From assembly GCA_963930775.1 (NCBI GenBank), contig OZ005689.1, forward strand, positions 13,454,923 through 13,518,922: 64,000 nucleotides of DNA. The letters are read 5' to 3'. Shown in pieces: positions 1 through 16,560 of this stretch. This DNA comes from Cliona cf. orientalis (lineage: Eukaryota > Porifera > Demospongiae > Clionaida > Clionaidae). Positions within the stretch are counted from its first letter, which is position 1. The number at the start of each line of letters is the position of its first letter. A program made the position numbers and the translations under genes. The notes under the pieces are model-generated. The model was not told where the DNA came from. It was given only the letters and a program-made list of their open reading frames with translations, and did no database searches.

Positions 1-695
1 AAACTCTTTACTAACAATTATTAGCTATGTACTAACTAAGTTAATATTACTGTTGATTTTGTGTTTTGTAATTAGCTGTATACAGCACCTGCATGAAAAC
101 CTATGTTGTGTAGGTAGATGCAGCATACTACCTGTCAAAAATAAAGTTTACTACTACTTCAAAGACATAGGTCTGAGTCTAATGCTTCACATATGCAGCT
201 ATATGTAATATAGCTAATCCTTGCTGATCTTGAAACATATTAATTTTCTCAATCCATTAAGGTAGCATTAAGGTGTGTGGGCGTGAGCGTGAGGATTGGC
301 CAATTCAATTACAGAATCATGAAGGGGCGTTGCCAATTATCAGCCCCCCCCTACTCCAAAACATCTTCTTGTGCCAATGAGAGCAACTGGTGCTTAAAGA
401 GCAGATGGCCTCAATGAGGTCATGTATATAGCAGCTGCATTCGGACATATCATCAGAATTAGGGAGCCATTGGTATCCGAGTCAAACTTAGCTGGTCGCA
501 ACAATTGTTTCCAACACTATGTTAAGTGGCAAAAAATGTCGGAGTCATCCAACACCCCCCTCCTGAATACAGGCCTAATCTCACTGTGTCAGGTAGCTAG
601 TTGTGAAAGTAAGTGCATACCGAATCTAGGGGAAGTGTGCTATAGTAAACACGTACTACTATTAATAGTGTAATACTAGAGCTCTGTAGAGCACA
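1..695. other. AT-rich non-coding stretch
   Basis: No convincing exon, RNA gene or TIR element was seen here. The sequence is AT-rich with many short TAGCT/GCATG words. The only long open frame (422-673) has no recognisable domain and low-complexity composition, so it is treated as chance. Confidence 0.5.
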
Positions 696-1480
696 TACCC
701 CGCGCGCACATTGTGCAATCTATAGATTTACTTTCGGTGCATGGCTATAATTTTGTAAACTTCAGAGAAATACATAATGTCATGTAGTAGAAATGCTGCT
801 TAGCCTACTGGGGGTTTCGGTGACACTTGAAAAAGCGTTCTCTGCACCTACACCTAGCCCAGACTAGGAAGATATGAATTTCTACCTAGCTATATCTTTT
901 GCAACAATAGTAGTATAGCTGTTTTATATTATGATTGGTTCCAGATTTCAGTCACTATAGACATCACGAGCATTATTTAGAACATCGACGATCTTTACCA
1001 GTCATATGCTTGGCCACTTAGTTGTGCGCATGAACAGAAAGCACAATTGGTATGCATACGCATTGATGGGCACTGTCGCCGATGATAGGCGTGGCTACGG
1101 TGGCCAGCAAAAAGGCACTATTTGTGACGCTCGTGGACCGTTGAAATAGGGACCCCCAAATTGGGGACTTGGGTCCCCTGGCATTTTCATAGAAAAATAG
1201 GGACCCGGGTCCCTATTTTCATAATAACCCCTGGGTCCCCATTTTCATGGGATTTTGGGGACCCTCAGTTTATGAAAATGGGGACCCCCAGTGCAATACA
1301 CTAGTCTAAGACAATTTTTCACCGAATTCGATTGATTCGTTGTGATTACGAGTCGCTTAGACGCCTATATCTCGAGATATGGCGATTTTTGTGCTAACGA
1401 CAAAACAACAACGACGACACAACCGATTACTTTACCCCTTGCGCATGCGCGTGCGAGGTAACAGGGTAACGCGCGGGGTA
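676..1480 (+). repeat. Dispersed repeat, expanded copy (partner at 62.8-63.1 kb)
   Basis: Blocks of this stretch recur in inverted orientation at 62791-63121. Shared parts are the CTAGAGCTCT-TAGAGCACATA flank, a TTGTGCGCATG block, a GATAGGCGTGGC block, a GACGCTCxTGGACC block and the end GATTACTTTACCCCTTGCGC. Both copies have TACCCCGCGCGC near one end and GCGCGGGGTA at the other, consistent with short TIRs next to TA. The copy here is longer because it holds extra material, including the block at 1145-1300. The class is uncertain; a non-autonomous DNA element is the simplest reading. Confidence 0.6.
1145..1300. repeat. GGGACCC / ATTTTCAT palindromic low-complexity block
   Basis: The units GGGACCC(C), GGGTCCC and ATTTTCAT alternate on both strands, giving several overlapping inverted repeats (for example GGGACCCGGGTCCC around 1200). 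The block interrupts the dispersed repeat that flanks it, so it looks like a separate insertion or local expansion. Confidence 0.6.
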
Positions 1481-3145
1481 ATAATAATATGGCCTAGGTA
1501 TATATACTACTTCATGTAGACACTCATGATCAGCATAAAATGTACATGTAGTAGCTAATACATGACTTGTTACATTACTCAATGCGACAGTATATCATAT
1601 ATACTATGATAGAATAAACTATATGTACAGATGCATGGATTGGGTGCAAATGAACCCACATGTTCCCCCCTGATGAGTTGAAAAAGTGTGTATAGTGATT
1701 GAGGGCATAACAATAATCAGGGCCACTAGACAAACATATGGATTTTATGCATGTAGGAAATGTGTATATATATAGGGCTGGTATCTGGTCTGACGGGTGT
1801 CTCCAATATACTTAATATTAATATACTTCTACTTCACATGCAGAGGTGGCTATAGCAACAGCTGCTTATACCTGCATGTGTCTGTGTAATTTAAATATTA
1901 TATTGTTGTTCTTTTTCTAGCACTTCTCTCTCTGAGTATTGATTGGGAAATCACTTGATTACTGCACATCAACAAAATTAATATCCATGCAGCTATAATA
2001 TTATTATAGCTACTAAACCACTTTAATATAGTCATGGCCAGGAGATTTCATAAGTACTCAGTTTAATTACAGTGCCACTGTTTAACATCGTTATCTGAAA
2101 TATATGATAGTATACTAAGTGAATTTTCAGTATATATGAACTTATCTCCCAAAGGAAAACTAATAGCCATGCACTGGGCATTTGGGATGGTTCATGCGGC
2201 AATACTGAAAATACATTGGGGTTGATTATAGAAATCAAGCTGCACTGAATTTCTGTGATAGCCGCCTGAGATGGCATTTTTTGTAATAACATTCAAGATT
2301 GTTTGTGATATACACCCCTATGGATCAAAGCCTGATATCCTGGAAGTTGCAGTTGGTCCCACCTTATTAATAAAATTTAATATATAAATTGTTTCAAAAT
2401 ATTAATGAACAAATTATGGATAGGGCAAAATTTTCCTCTTTATTTTACAACGAATGTGTAGGAAAGCTCATGTTTTGGTAAGCACATCATAAGGATATTA
2501 TTTTAGTGGTCACAGCCATTATGCCTGATGTCATGCAGGGGAGAGCACAACTCAAAGCACTTGGAGGTAGGTACCATGTATAAACACACACTAGCTGTAA
2601 ACACTATTATACTACACCAATGGGCAGGAGGTATCGTGACCACTATATTCCTTTATGTTTCAAATGCGTTCTTTCTCTCAGACGACCCTTTGGGTTTGGA
2701 CTAATGGATGGACAAAAATCACCAAAATGATTGCAGTAACCCTCCACCTATAGTTGATCAATGTACTTGTCCAGGAGTGTAGCATACACAATCATAACAT
2801 TATAATCTATAGCTAACCATTAGGCAATTGGAAACGTTTGAAATCTTGTATCAGCAGATAAACAACTAATAGCTATCCTTTTCAGAGTATAGACAACAGT
2901 TTACTGAAAACGTTTGAAACTTGAATTGGCTGATAATAATACTCAATAATAAAGTTTAAATAAGGATATCGATATTAGATCATGTAGATAAAGTGATATC
3001 ACACATGCATGTTGGTACTGAATGTGCATGTACATGGATAATAAATTCATTTTCAGTGATCGATATTCAGATTGTGTCAAACTATAACTATAGCATAACA
3101 CATTACTTAGCAGCGTTCAGATAGGTGGTTATTCATTGACAAGTA
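1481..3145. other. Non-coding stretch
   Basis: No exon with both splice signals and sensible protein was found on either strand. The - strand open frame at 2032-2292 has no recognisable domain and is treated as chance. The stretch is AT-rich and contains no repeat that I could pair with another copy in the window. Confidence 0.45.
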
Positions 3146-3363
3146 CCGTAGGTCGGGTTTTAATTGCGAGTATCTATTAATTGCGAATTGCGAGTTTTTC
3201 AACATTAATTTTCGCAATTAATAGATCACAAACAAACGTGCCTGTATGCTACAGTACAGTATGGGGTCATCCATCGCAATAATTATTTTCGGATTCGCAA
3301 TTTGGCCTGACTTGACTAAAACGTAATCCTGATTAAACTACGCAATTAAAACCCATCCTACAG
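3146..3363. mobile_element. Mariner-type MITE, TA target duplication
   Basis: Terminal inverted repeats are CCGTAGGTCGGGTTTTAATT at the left and, read from the right end inwards, CTGTAGGATGGGTTTTAATT. TA dinucleotides flank both ends (3144-3145 and 3364-3365). The element is 218 bp, non-coding and rich in AATTGCGA words. TA duplication with short TIRs fits a non-autonomous Tc1/mariner-superfamily element. Confidence 0.7.
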
Positions 3364-3700
3364 TATTGCATGTTGTAGTATGTTACCTAGGAGATAGGTA
3401 CACCTATAATAGCCGCCATATACTCCCTGGTACAGTATGGCTGTGTACTGTTGACACACACAAGCTATACTATACTGACCACAAAATGTTTATTGGGTGT
3501 GCTTTCACTAGAATAGTTCATTTTGAATTCAGAAAAACAGCAGGCAGCAAGCTGGAATGTTAGGCTGGCTTTGAGCTACGGCACATTTTTTACGGCAAAT
3601 AGTGGGAAAATTCCTGGAGTAGCTACTAGCCCAGCAGTTCAGGTTATGCATGCCGCCAGTAATTTTCTATGGATGATTTTGAGCTAAAAATGTCAGTATA

Positions 3701-3925
3701 CTACCCATACGAAAAAGACAAGGTTGTAACAACCTTGTGACAGTCTCAACAACCTTGTGACCACCATGTACATGCCCCCCACAATCCAGCTACAAGGTAG
3801 TATTGGCATTGTAAGCTTGTGGTAAGATTGTGATAACATTGTGATGGAAGGTACAACCTTGCCACAACCTTGTAATGAAAACGTCTTAAATTAACCAGCT
3901 GGCTACAACCTTGTCCATATAATAT
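3701..3925 (+). repeat. Array of ACAAGGTTGTA-type decamers, copy 1
   Basis: The decamer ACAACCTTGT or its complement occurs many times in both orientations, starting right after CTACCCATACGAAAAAGACA. The same edge motif, inverted, closes the second array at 9109-9393 (GTATGGGTAG after a run of T). The two arrays therefore look like members of one repeat family with a conserved edge and decamer-built subterminal sequence. Confidence 0.65.
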
Positions 3926-4116
3926 ATCATATATACAATGCAACATCGATGTATGCACTGTTAAAAATAGGGTGTTGTAGTAACCGTGACCCCATGCATA
4001 CGAAAAAGGTGGTGGGGTGCTGTTGCAACACCCCATGCACGAGAGGGGTGCTGACAGTACACCATCAAGGGGTGCTGGACGTCAGTTTGTGCGATAGGGG
4101 TGGGGCTACCACTCGA

Positions 4117-4147
4117 TTACGTCATCCAAAGTAGCGTGCGCATGTGC
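4117..4147 (+). promoter_or_regulatory. CRE-like and NRF1-like motifs upstream of the BEN gene
   Basis: TTACGTCA (4117-4124) matches a CRE/ATF site and GTGCGCATGTGCAC (about 4136-4148) resembles an NRF1-type site. They lie 65-100 bp upstream of the chosen start codon at 4213. Function is inferred from motif and position only. Confidence 0.4.
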
Positions 4148-4212
4148 ACTATTTGAGCAGCTGCTTTTCTGGTTTGAAAATTTCACAAGTCTCTCTTGCG
4201 TTGTCGACTGTC

Positions 4213-8848
<4,636 letters not shown>

Positions 8849-9108
8849 GACATTCAGTCTTCTACCATATGTAAGACCCATGTACAATCATTCATATTTA
8901 CTCATTTCTATGTCATGGACTACGTTAAAAGTTTAGTGTTCAGATCGAGCCACTAACAGTTACCAATTCATGTGTATCTTATGTGTCAAATTATGCTAAT
9001 CACTCATTAAAGTTTGATCATCATACCAAATTTTAAATCTCATATCATATATCCTGTTGCATAGTGTTTGTATGCTGTGCACTTATTATTGCAATAATAA
9101 TTTTATAA
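8849..9108 (+). other. Probable 3' UTR of the BEN gene
   Basis: AT-rich sequence following the stop codon, with ATTAAA near 9006 as the best poly(A) signal candidate. No open frame of interest. Confidence 0.4.
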
Positions 9109-9393
9109 TTGTGCAGTGAGGTTGTAGCTAGGTTGTACAACTGCTGTATACAAGGTTGTAACAAGGTTGTAACTAAGCTGTTACAAGGTTGTAGAACTAC
9201 TACCTCTCTACCACCATCCAACAACCTTGTTACCACTTATTTACAATCTGAGTACAAGCTTGTTACAAGGTATAGACAGTTTCAAACCCGGGGTTTTTGC
9301 AACCTAGTAACAACCAGTCTACAACCTGTAATTACAACCTTGTATACAGGTGGTAACAGCCTGGCTACAACCTTGTTTTTTTTGTATGGGTAG
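9109..9393 (-). repeat. Array of ACAAGGTTGTA-type decamers, copy 2
   Basis: About fifteen near-copies of ACAAGGTTGT or ACAACCTTGT occur in both orientations. The array ends at GTATGGGTAG, which is the inverted edge of the array at 3701. The change of orientation near the centre gives the array a loosely palindromic layout. The open frames across it, rich in Thr/Leu/Asn, are repeat artefacts. Confidence 0.7.
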
Positions 9394-10620
9394 CCTAGCT
9401 GCTTGAATTCAATAGTTTGCATGCTATCGGTGACTGTCTGGTCCAGTGAATCGAAAATGCTTATGCATGCATTTATAAACCTGGAGGAAGCAGTGTAATA
9501 CAGCCTTATGTGTTGCGGAATATCCTAGTAGGAGCAGTGTCTAGAAGCTAACAGACACCAGTGCCAGGTTACTATGTAGCTAGCTAGCAGTTTCTTAGAG
9601 GATCTTACGGTCAATTACCAGCTTTTTTAATGTTGCATACCACCTAGTTTTTGTGTGAAATATTAAATAGCTGGGAAAAAGGACCCGGGTAGCAGCTATA
9701 GCAAGTTACGTGATGCACTACAATAATGATAGTTATACCAGAGAAGATAAGCTAGCATACATTTTAATTATAGCAATCGACTGTATAATATTTTACTACG
9801 GCGGTCTACTATGCAGGGACTGGAATTTTTTTTAATTTTAAAATTACTTTCGATAGTCATATACATATGGAGAACTCTTGTACAGAAAGTGATCACACTT
9901 GTTAAGGTGTCAGAGGGTGTTAATTAACAATACTATGTGAGCTGTGGGGAAGCTCTGCCAAGTTGACCTTGTGACCTTTTGCTAGATTTCATATTTACTG
10001 GGCTGTGCTAGTCATTACAATGCCTACTAGGAGTTAAAATTAACTGATACCTTGATAACTAAGCATTCTATGTAAGAATAGGCAATTGGAGCATAGATAG
10101 GATGGAAGACCCCACCCACAGGACACTGTCTGTTGAGCTAGTTGCCGTACTAAATCCTAAAAATGACATAACTAAATCAATTGTATGCAAGCCAAAAATT
10201 GTACTAAAATGAAGGTATTACATCCTAGTATAGTGTTCTCAGTTGCAATTGTTGAGTTTTTGCTTGCATAGTGATATATTTCAACTTAAAGCATCATGAT
10301 GCTTCTCCTTCCCATACCTGACAATACAAGCATCTCCAACTTCGACTCAAAAATGACAGAACTAAACTATCATAGAAATTGGTACTTTTAATAAAAACTG
10401 GTTTATCTTGGCCTACATAATGATGCTCTGGGTTGCAATTGTTTAATTTTTACTTACAACTGAAGATATTCGTGTAATTCATGGAAATTTTGGGCTAAAA
10501 AGGCAGCATTCCTGCCAAAAAAGGTGATAGATGGTGCGAAAAACAGTGAAAAGATCACTAGTTCTCCATATGTGAATTTAATTAGGCTCATTAGTGGTTA
10601 ACATATTCTACAAGTCAGTT
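9394..10620. other. Non-coding stretch
   Basis: AT-rich sequence with no supported exon. Two loosely similar stretches (about 10150-10280 and 10330-10460) share AATGACAxAACTAAA, TACTxxTAATxAAA-like and GGTTGCAATTGTT words. They suggest an old internal duplication, but nothing coding. Confidence 0.4.
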
Positions 10621-10875
10621 ACAGGATGGGCTCTATTCTGTACTGGCCTGAAGTTCATAAACATTTGCAAACCACCTTCCAGTCCAAAGAAAGCACACAT
10701 CATCTAAAACAATAAAAATAATGTTGTCAGTAATAATTATAATACTTTTGACTGTCAGAAGGACAGTCTCAGACTAGTCCAAGAGAAAATGATAATAATA
10801 TTATTATACACAACGATTATATACAACTTCATGCTAGTCTGTAGTTCTAGAGAGTTCACTGCATGCTCATGCAAG

Positions 10876-11735
10876 CTAAAACTTGCTTGTAAATGATTTT
10901 GTAAATTTTGAGTTCGTAAACAATTTGTTCCATCGAGCTTTTACTTTGTCCACAGGTATGATGTACACCAAGGCAACATAAGGTGCAAAATTTTGAATAG
11001 TACTAAGTGCAAGGATTATGAGGGCATGATCCCTATGTCGATCCACTTCAAGGGTACAGGGATTATCAGGGTCTGAACCAAAAGCTTCACACATGAAAAT
11101 TAATAATCATTAAATGCTTGCTGATACTGAAATGTATTCCTCAATCCAATTGTAAACGAAATCAAGTTCAGTGCCATAGCAAAGGCAAAGTAGAAAAGAA
11201 AAACTAAAAGCCTGCATACTGCTCTTTGGTTCCCTTCCTGTATTTAAAAAGCAGTGATTAAGAGCATCAATAATTAGTAATCTATCCAAAATTAGCTATA
11301 TACCTTGTTGATGAGCTGTTTCTTTAAGGATAAAACTTTGTAAAGTGTGAGTAGATTAAAAGTGCTTCCAGCAGGCTGATTAATGCAGAAAGGTAGGACG
11401 AAGGCATAGAATAATATATTTAAGTTTCGTGGCTGGCAAAAGCTCAGATATACTGAAAAAATACTAATTGTATAGACTCCATTTCCAAGTGCAGCAGCAA
11501 CAGGAATAAGTGAAAGTACTATGGATATTACTAGTACAGAGATATGTATGAATTTCATATATCCCTTGACTTCCACATTCTTGGAATGAGTAGGAAACCA
11601 CACCTTCCAAAAGATCATAATAGAGAGAAATAACTTCAAGTAGCCAATTGATGTATATATTAAAGTATTAATTATACCTATTAATAGATTGTACGTGCAC
11701 TTTAGTGCAATAATATTATTAATTTTTGGTGTCAT
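10876..11735 (-). CDS. Multi-pass membrane protein, 3' part (7TM-receptor-like)
   Basis: Three - strand coding blocks: about 11304-11700, about 11120-11237 and 10876-11090. The first has hydrophobic helices around FLSIMIFWKVWF, SVLVISIVLSLIPVAAAL and ILFYAFVLPFCINQPAG and ends at AAG followed by GTATAT. The second begins after TACAG and encodes another helix (LLVFLFYFAFAMALNLISFT). The third has ALIILALSTIQNFAPYVALV and a basic tail (KARWNKLFTNSKFTKSF) ending in a stop. Several membrane helices, a CQPRN loop and a charged cytoplasmic tail suggest the C-terminal half of a seven-helix receptor; I cannot place it in a class. The phase at the last junction does not match cleanly, and no N-terminal exons were found upstream. 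The gene may be incomplete, mis-modelled or decaying. Confidence 0.42.
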
Positions 11736-11862
11736 TGTAACTCACCTGAAAAGTTACACAATGAGGTTGATTTATCTATTGCCACCATTAGATCTGGGGA
11801 TGAACAAAGAAAGTGCTCCCGGCCAATTAAGTGAATAAAGAATAAAACATCATGCATGCATG

Positions 11863-12315
11863 CACTGCAAAAAATGAATCATTATTTTAACCATAATAGG
11901 TGGTTATCTCAGTTTCATGCCTTGTTTCAAGACCATTAATCATTGGCATAAGGAAACGTTATGGTCTGAACATTCACTGTAAACAACTTAATGTGCTCTG
12001 GAACATTAGTTACTGCAGAGGAGTCAAAAGTAACTGTAATAGTGTGTGTATCTCAAATTAATGATGTGTCAAATAATTCAACGGATCATTAGGAATAATT
12101 CACCCTCCTCTGTATTAGCCATGGTTACTGCATGCATGCTGTCTAGCTTAGACTCTAATTAATGATCTGTTCCAGTTACCATGGCGAATAGAGAGGAGGA
12201 TAACTTATTACTAATGATCCGTTGAATACTTATGCTAATGATTAATGAGCTAGAAACAAGGCATGAAACTGAGATAACCACCTGTTATGGTTAAAATGAT
12301 TCATATTTTGCAGTG
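11863..12315. mobile_element. Long-inverted-repeat MITE (hairpin element)
   Basis: The two ends (CACTGCAAAAAATGAATCAT on the left and its inverted partner ATTTTGCAGTG on the right) pair over about 90 bp. They include GGTGGTTATCTCAGTTTCAT and its complement. A second inner pair (CAACGGATCATTAG with CTAATGATCCGTTG, plus CCTCCTCT with AGAGGAGG) extends the hairpin. The whole 453 bp is almost a foldback. No clear TSD was seen. Confidence 0.72.
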
Positions 12316-12737
12316 TTATAAAAGCACCAGTTTACAATAGCAGCATACTGTATTTGAACACTCATAATATCATCACCCTGTCTTTCACAGTATTGGTGCA
12401 GGATAATCCATTTATGATCATGGTCTTCTGTGGATATTGCCAGCTGATTAGTCAACTTCTGGTTCTTCTGGCATAGCTACACAAATTTGGCCAGTGGAAA
12501 GGTGTATTTTATCACATCCATGCAAAACACCTCATGTCCTCAGCACTCTCTCAAATGGTTGACTACTCCACTAGGAACAGCACCAATATTACACTCCTCT
12601 TCTTACCAGGAAACCACAGTCTCAATATGGCAAACTCTCATTTACAAATTTAGATAGCTTCTCGATGTTGAAATGTAATGTACAAACTGTTACTGTAACA
12701 TGTACTAGTACTATGACATGTACTAAGACAATTCCTT

Positions 12738-13379
12738 TTAAAGTTTTTCCAACACTAAACTCTTTGTGGTCTTCTTTACTGCTGATATACTTTCCTGGCG
12801 TACTTTCTGGAGAATTCTATGTGATGCAATTTTTCCATGTGAATGGAAGTTTTCTGTTTCTGGAAAACTGTGCTTTCTCAGCAGACCACCAACCCATCTT
12901 TGAATATCGTTCATATCTTCAGGTCTCAGGTATACAAATTCGACATCACAATCTGATACTTGAACCAATGGAGACTTGCTATGCTGTGTTATGGATTAGA
13001 CTTGCACACAGTGTGATCACACTGTTCACATTTCTTGGCACCTTTACACTGTGCCCTATGGAACCATAATTTTGTAACTATCATTCTTTACCTCTATTAG
13101 TTAATTTGTCGAACTATTTTTGCTGAACTGCACATCAGACCATAGGAAATCTGGGTCAGATGCTGTATAATATGGCAACTTAGTGATGTCTTCAACGTAC
13201 CATAGCATGTTTTGAGCTGGAAATGAAAATGTTTCCAAAAACTGATAGCTAGTTCTCTTTATCTGTAATCTTTTTCCAATTCTCTTTTGAATCAAGGAGC
13301 TTCTTAACAAGCACTGGCGTAGGAAGCACGGATGCTGGTGCACCCATGAAATTTCTGAGTGGAATACACATAAAGACAC
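12738..13379 (-). pseudogene. Degenerate ORF relic, unrecognised
   Basis: On the - strand, 13379-13101 reads as one frame with KLPYYTASDPDFLWSD near its end. About 13060-12990 reads AQCKGAKKCEQCDHTVCKSN, a cysteine-rich zinc-knuckle-like stretch. 12968-12738 reads FVYLRPEDMNDIQRWVGGLL. The pieces lie in different frames with stops between them, so this is a decayed coding region. It follows the RecQ-like relic in the same direction and may be the downstream part of the same mobile element or gene. I do not recognise the family. Confidence 0.4.
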
Positions 13380-13898
13380 ACTTTGAATTGCTCTGAATTG
13401 TTTTTTATTTAGTGTACACAGTCATAGGCATCAGAGCACCCATTTACCAAATCATCTTCCTACACCTATGATAAGCGGTAGTAAACGGCAACCTTTTCCT
13501 CTTCTCTTTCTTGGAGCAGTATGATCATTATCATCTCTGTGGGGGGGTTGAACAAACAGGTGATAAATGACTATCGTGTGAATTGAATTTTCAACTGAAA
13601 AAGAAGGGAGCGTTATTGAAGCACATGTTTCAATTGCCTTGATTCCTTTATCCTGATGACAAATCTGATGTTTTCTTTGTTAATGCCCACTCAGCGACAT
13701 TAAGGCCCGGGTCTAGTAATGTAGCTGATTTGAGCTCATTATTTACAATAACTCATTGACAACAATACTTTTATAGCTACAATGGCTTATAACTTGGTTT
13801 ATACATATACTACTTATAGAAAGAATAAAATTTAAGTAGTTAATTAAGTCACATGCATATGATTAATTAAATTTTGCTGACGGTGCATAATTTAGTGG

Positions 13899-14198
13899 TT
13901 AATTAGGCGGCCTATTAATTAAAGTTAATTAATCATAAAATTAATTTCTATGAATTTGCCTCAACAATTAATGAAAATTTGCCCTGAGGGACTTTGATAA
14001 GTATTTGTCGTTACGAGATATTAACAAAATTTAATAGTCAATATTTTCTATTTAAAGCCCACCTTAAAAACCATATTTTTCTAAAAATATCAGCAACAAA
14101 ATGTTTTATCAAAAATCCCTCAGGATAAAATTTTAGTATTTGTTGAGACGAAGTAGCAAAATTAATTCTGTAGGTTAATTAATAGGCCGCCTAATTAA
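13899..14198. mobile_element. 300-bp MITE with TTAATTAGGCGGCC ends
   Basis: The left end TTAATTAGGCGGCCTATTAA pairs with the right end TTAATAGGCCGCCTAATTAA. Pairing continues inwards through AAATTAATTxxxxxGAATTTG, TCAACAA and CCCTGAGGGACTTTGATAA with their partners near 14110-14160. It is AT-rich and non-coding. It sits between the two parts of the decayed helicase/ORF region. Confidence 0.75.
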
Positions 14199-14399
14199 AG
14201 TAATTAAAAAAATATTTTTCGTGTCACGCCCACTATGACGTCATATTTTGAGGTTAATTAATGTAATTAATCTCTTGGAAGGAGTAAAAGTAGGGCTTTG
14301 TGATGATGCGTAATTGATGTTCATAGCATGTTCTGGTGCTGAGCCTTGATATGTAGCATTATAATTATTTGGTATTTTAATACTGACAGATATATACTG

Positions 14400-15484
14400 A
14401 CCCAGGCCTTAAGTACGCTGAGCAATCCAAATGCTCTTGTTGCCACAATCACGGGTAGCTACATCGCCACTTTTCCACCTTAGATAAGCGTCACTTTTTC
14501 TGATTCCTTTATTTTCCCATAGTATCCAATAGCATTCACTCCACGATCACGAAGAGCAAGTACTATAGGTCTGACATGAGTTGCAAAGTCAGTATAGATT
14601 AGTGAACAGTTATTATTTACCGTGCCTGCAACCTAATCAGCAAAATTATTGAAATCACGACTAAAGGATTTACTAGGCCCTGTCGCTTTCTTGAAGTTGC
14701 ATTGATGTACAGCAAAGTATATATTGGATCTGTTAACAGAAGATTGTACTATTAGCTACTGGATTATTCAAGAATTTGGTAAGTTTATTAAAAATTGCAG
14801 GTGTTGCAGTGGCTGTAAGAGCCATGACAGGAATTCCATCAAATAGTTGTGGAATTGTTTCATACTGTTTGTAATGCTCTCTGAATCCATCCCACTCGTA
14901 TAGCTATTGAGTGAGCTTCATCTATGGCTATTAGTCCCAGTTGTTTTTGTTCATGCAGGCTCTTGACTTTATCCATATTCTTTGATTTACCAAACAACCA
15001 GTCAGGACTCACAAATATTACTGAGGCTGGATTGTTTTGGTCAAATGCTCTTGTGTCAGCATCAGGATCAGTTTGAGTAGAGCCAAGAAATACTGCATCT
15101 ATTCCTTTACTATGTAATTCACGCATTTGATCGTGCATTAAACTAATAGTTGGTGTTATTACAAGAATGGTTTTCCCCATACAAACGGCTGGAAATTGAT
15201 AGCAGTAGCTCTTGCCTTTACCTATTGGTTGAATAACCAGACAATTTTTCTTGTTGAGAACAGCATCAATTGATTCCTTCTGAAAGTCTCTAAATTGAAT
15301 TGGTATTACCAAATTTCTCTGCCAGCAAAAAGGTCTTTGTTGCCTCATTTACATCAACTGTACCAACTATTGAGTCATATTCATCGTCACCATTGAGTGA
15401 GAAGCTGTCGTTATTATCAACATTATTGCTGGCAAGTCTAGAGGATGTTTTCATTGTAGCCAAATCAGATTCAGTACTGGTCAC
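14400..15484 (-). pseudogene. RecQ-like superfamily 2 helicase, frameshifted
   Basis: The - strand encodes, in order: an acidic/Ser-rich N-terminus; FRDFQKESIDAVLNKKNCLV; a Walker A-like IGKGKS in place of the usual TGSGKS; TILVITPTISLMHDQM; a Walker B AIDEAHSI; and downstream PVMALTATATPAI, which is helicase motif III of RecQ proteins. NCSLIYTDFATHVRPIVLAL near 14600 resembles the second RecA-like domain. The frame changes near 15300 (AEKFG to IQFRDFQ) and near 14880, with a stop near 14750, so the gene cannot give a full protein as it stands. RecQ-type ATP-dependent 3'-5' DNA helicases are host repair proteins, but related ORFs also occur in mobile DNA. The repeat-rich setting favours a mobile or dead copy. 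Confidence 0.68.
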
Positions 15485-15499
15485 TATCTAATATAGTAT

Positions 15500-16560
15500 G
15501 ATTATATTAATTAAAAATTCAATTAATTCATAATAGTAATATAAGTACCTCTATGGAATGATTTCTCCTTGATTTATGTTTGTGCCACATTTCATTACAG
15601 ATCTTAATATCTCTGATGATTTCATAGTGTTCAGTTCATGGATGATTTGGGCCACTCCTGATTAGAGTAATCACTAGTTATTTCCACCCGCGTCCTTTCC
15701 ACAATTTTTAGATTATAGTGAATTAGTATACCCTCTTAATCTCATTGTCTAACAGTAGCTTTAGCATGCGTTGTTAGCGCGTACAGTGATAATGGCAATG
15801 AACTGCCCGCCTGCATGCCTCATGCAGTCTTTCTGATGAAAGAGGAAAGAATGAGTCATAATTATTTAAGTGGCCTTAGCTACAGCACAGATGCTATGCT
15901 GTCTAGAACGGAAAAAGGACCAAAAACTAATTCGGGACCGGATCCGTGTTCTTATTTCGGAGCTGGAGCTGGATTCATGTTCCAATTTCGAAGCCGGAAC
16001 CGGACTCGCATTCTTATTCGGGAACAGGAACCATATCTGTGCTTTACAGCAATAATATCCAAATTATCAGATAGATCACTGCACAAAATTTGACCGAGAT
16101 GCGTCACAGATTTACTCCATCCCAGCCGCTTACTGCAAAAACTGAACTCGGTAGAATCACACCCTGAAGAAATACAAGAAAACCGTTTATGAGTTGAGTC
16201 TTGGAGGTACTGCGGCTAGCTAGCTACTAAAGTTTAGGTTATACAAGAGTGCATACCTGCCATCGGAATCAAGGAATGATGTCGTCCTCCTCCATAGCTA
16301 GCTAGCTGGCATTTGGCGCCACTGCAACTACGCTCTCTCATACAGCTAGTCACACGCAAGTGTTTGACTGGCATTAATTGTAATCTCAAGGATCTACATG
16401 TAGTGCCAGGGGCTGGTCCAGATGATCTATAACCATTTAAAACTCATGCGCAAACATGAGCTCAACGCCCCCCCCCCCGGCCCCCCATGTGCACGTAGCT
16501 ATATACAATTCCGTAACTTTCTTACGGAACACGGAAAGTCGAAATCGGCTGTAGTATAGT
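15500..16560. other. Intergenic stretch before the GTPase promoter
   Basis: No supported exon. A short run of CGGAxCxGxxT repeats (about 15940-16030; GGACCGGATCC, GGAGCTGGAGCTGG, GGAACAGGAACC) is a degenerate low-complexity block. Poly-C occurs at 16470-16478. Confidence 0.45.

Noticed and set aside
12665-13069. 134-codon + strand open frame
   Set aside because: The opposite strand carries the coherent Cys-rich and FVYLRPED pieces; the + frame has no recognisable feature.
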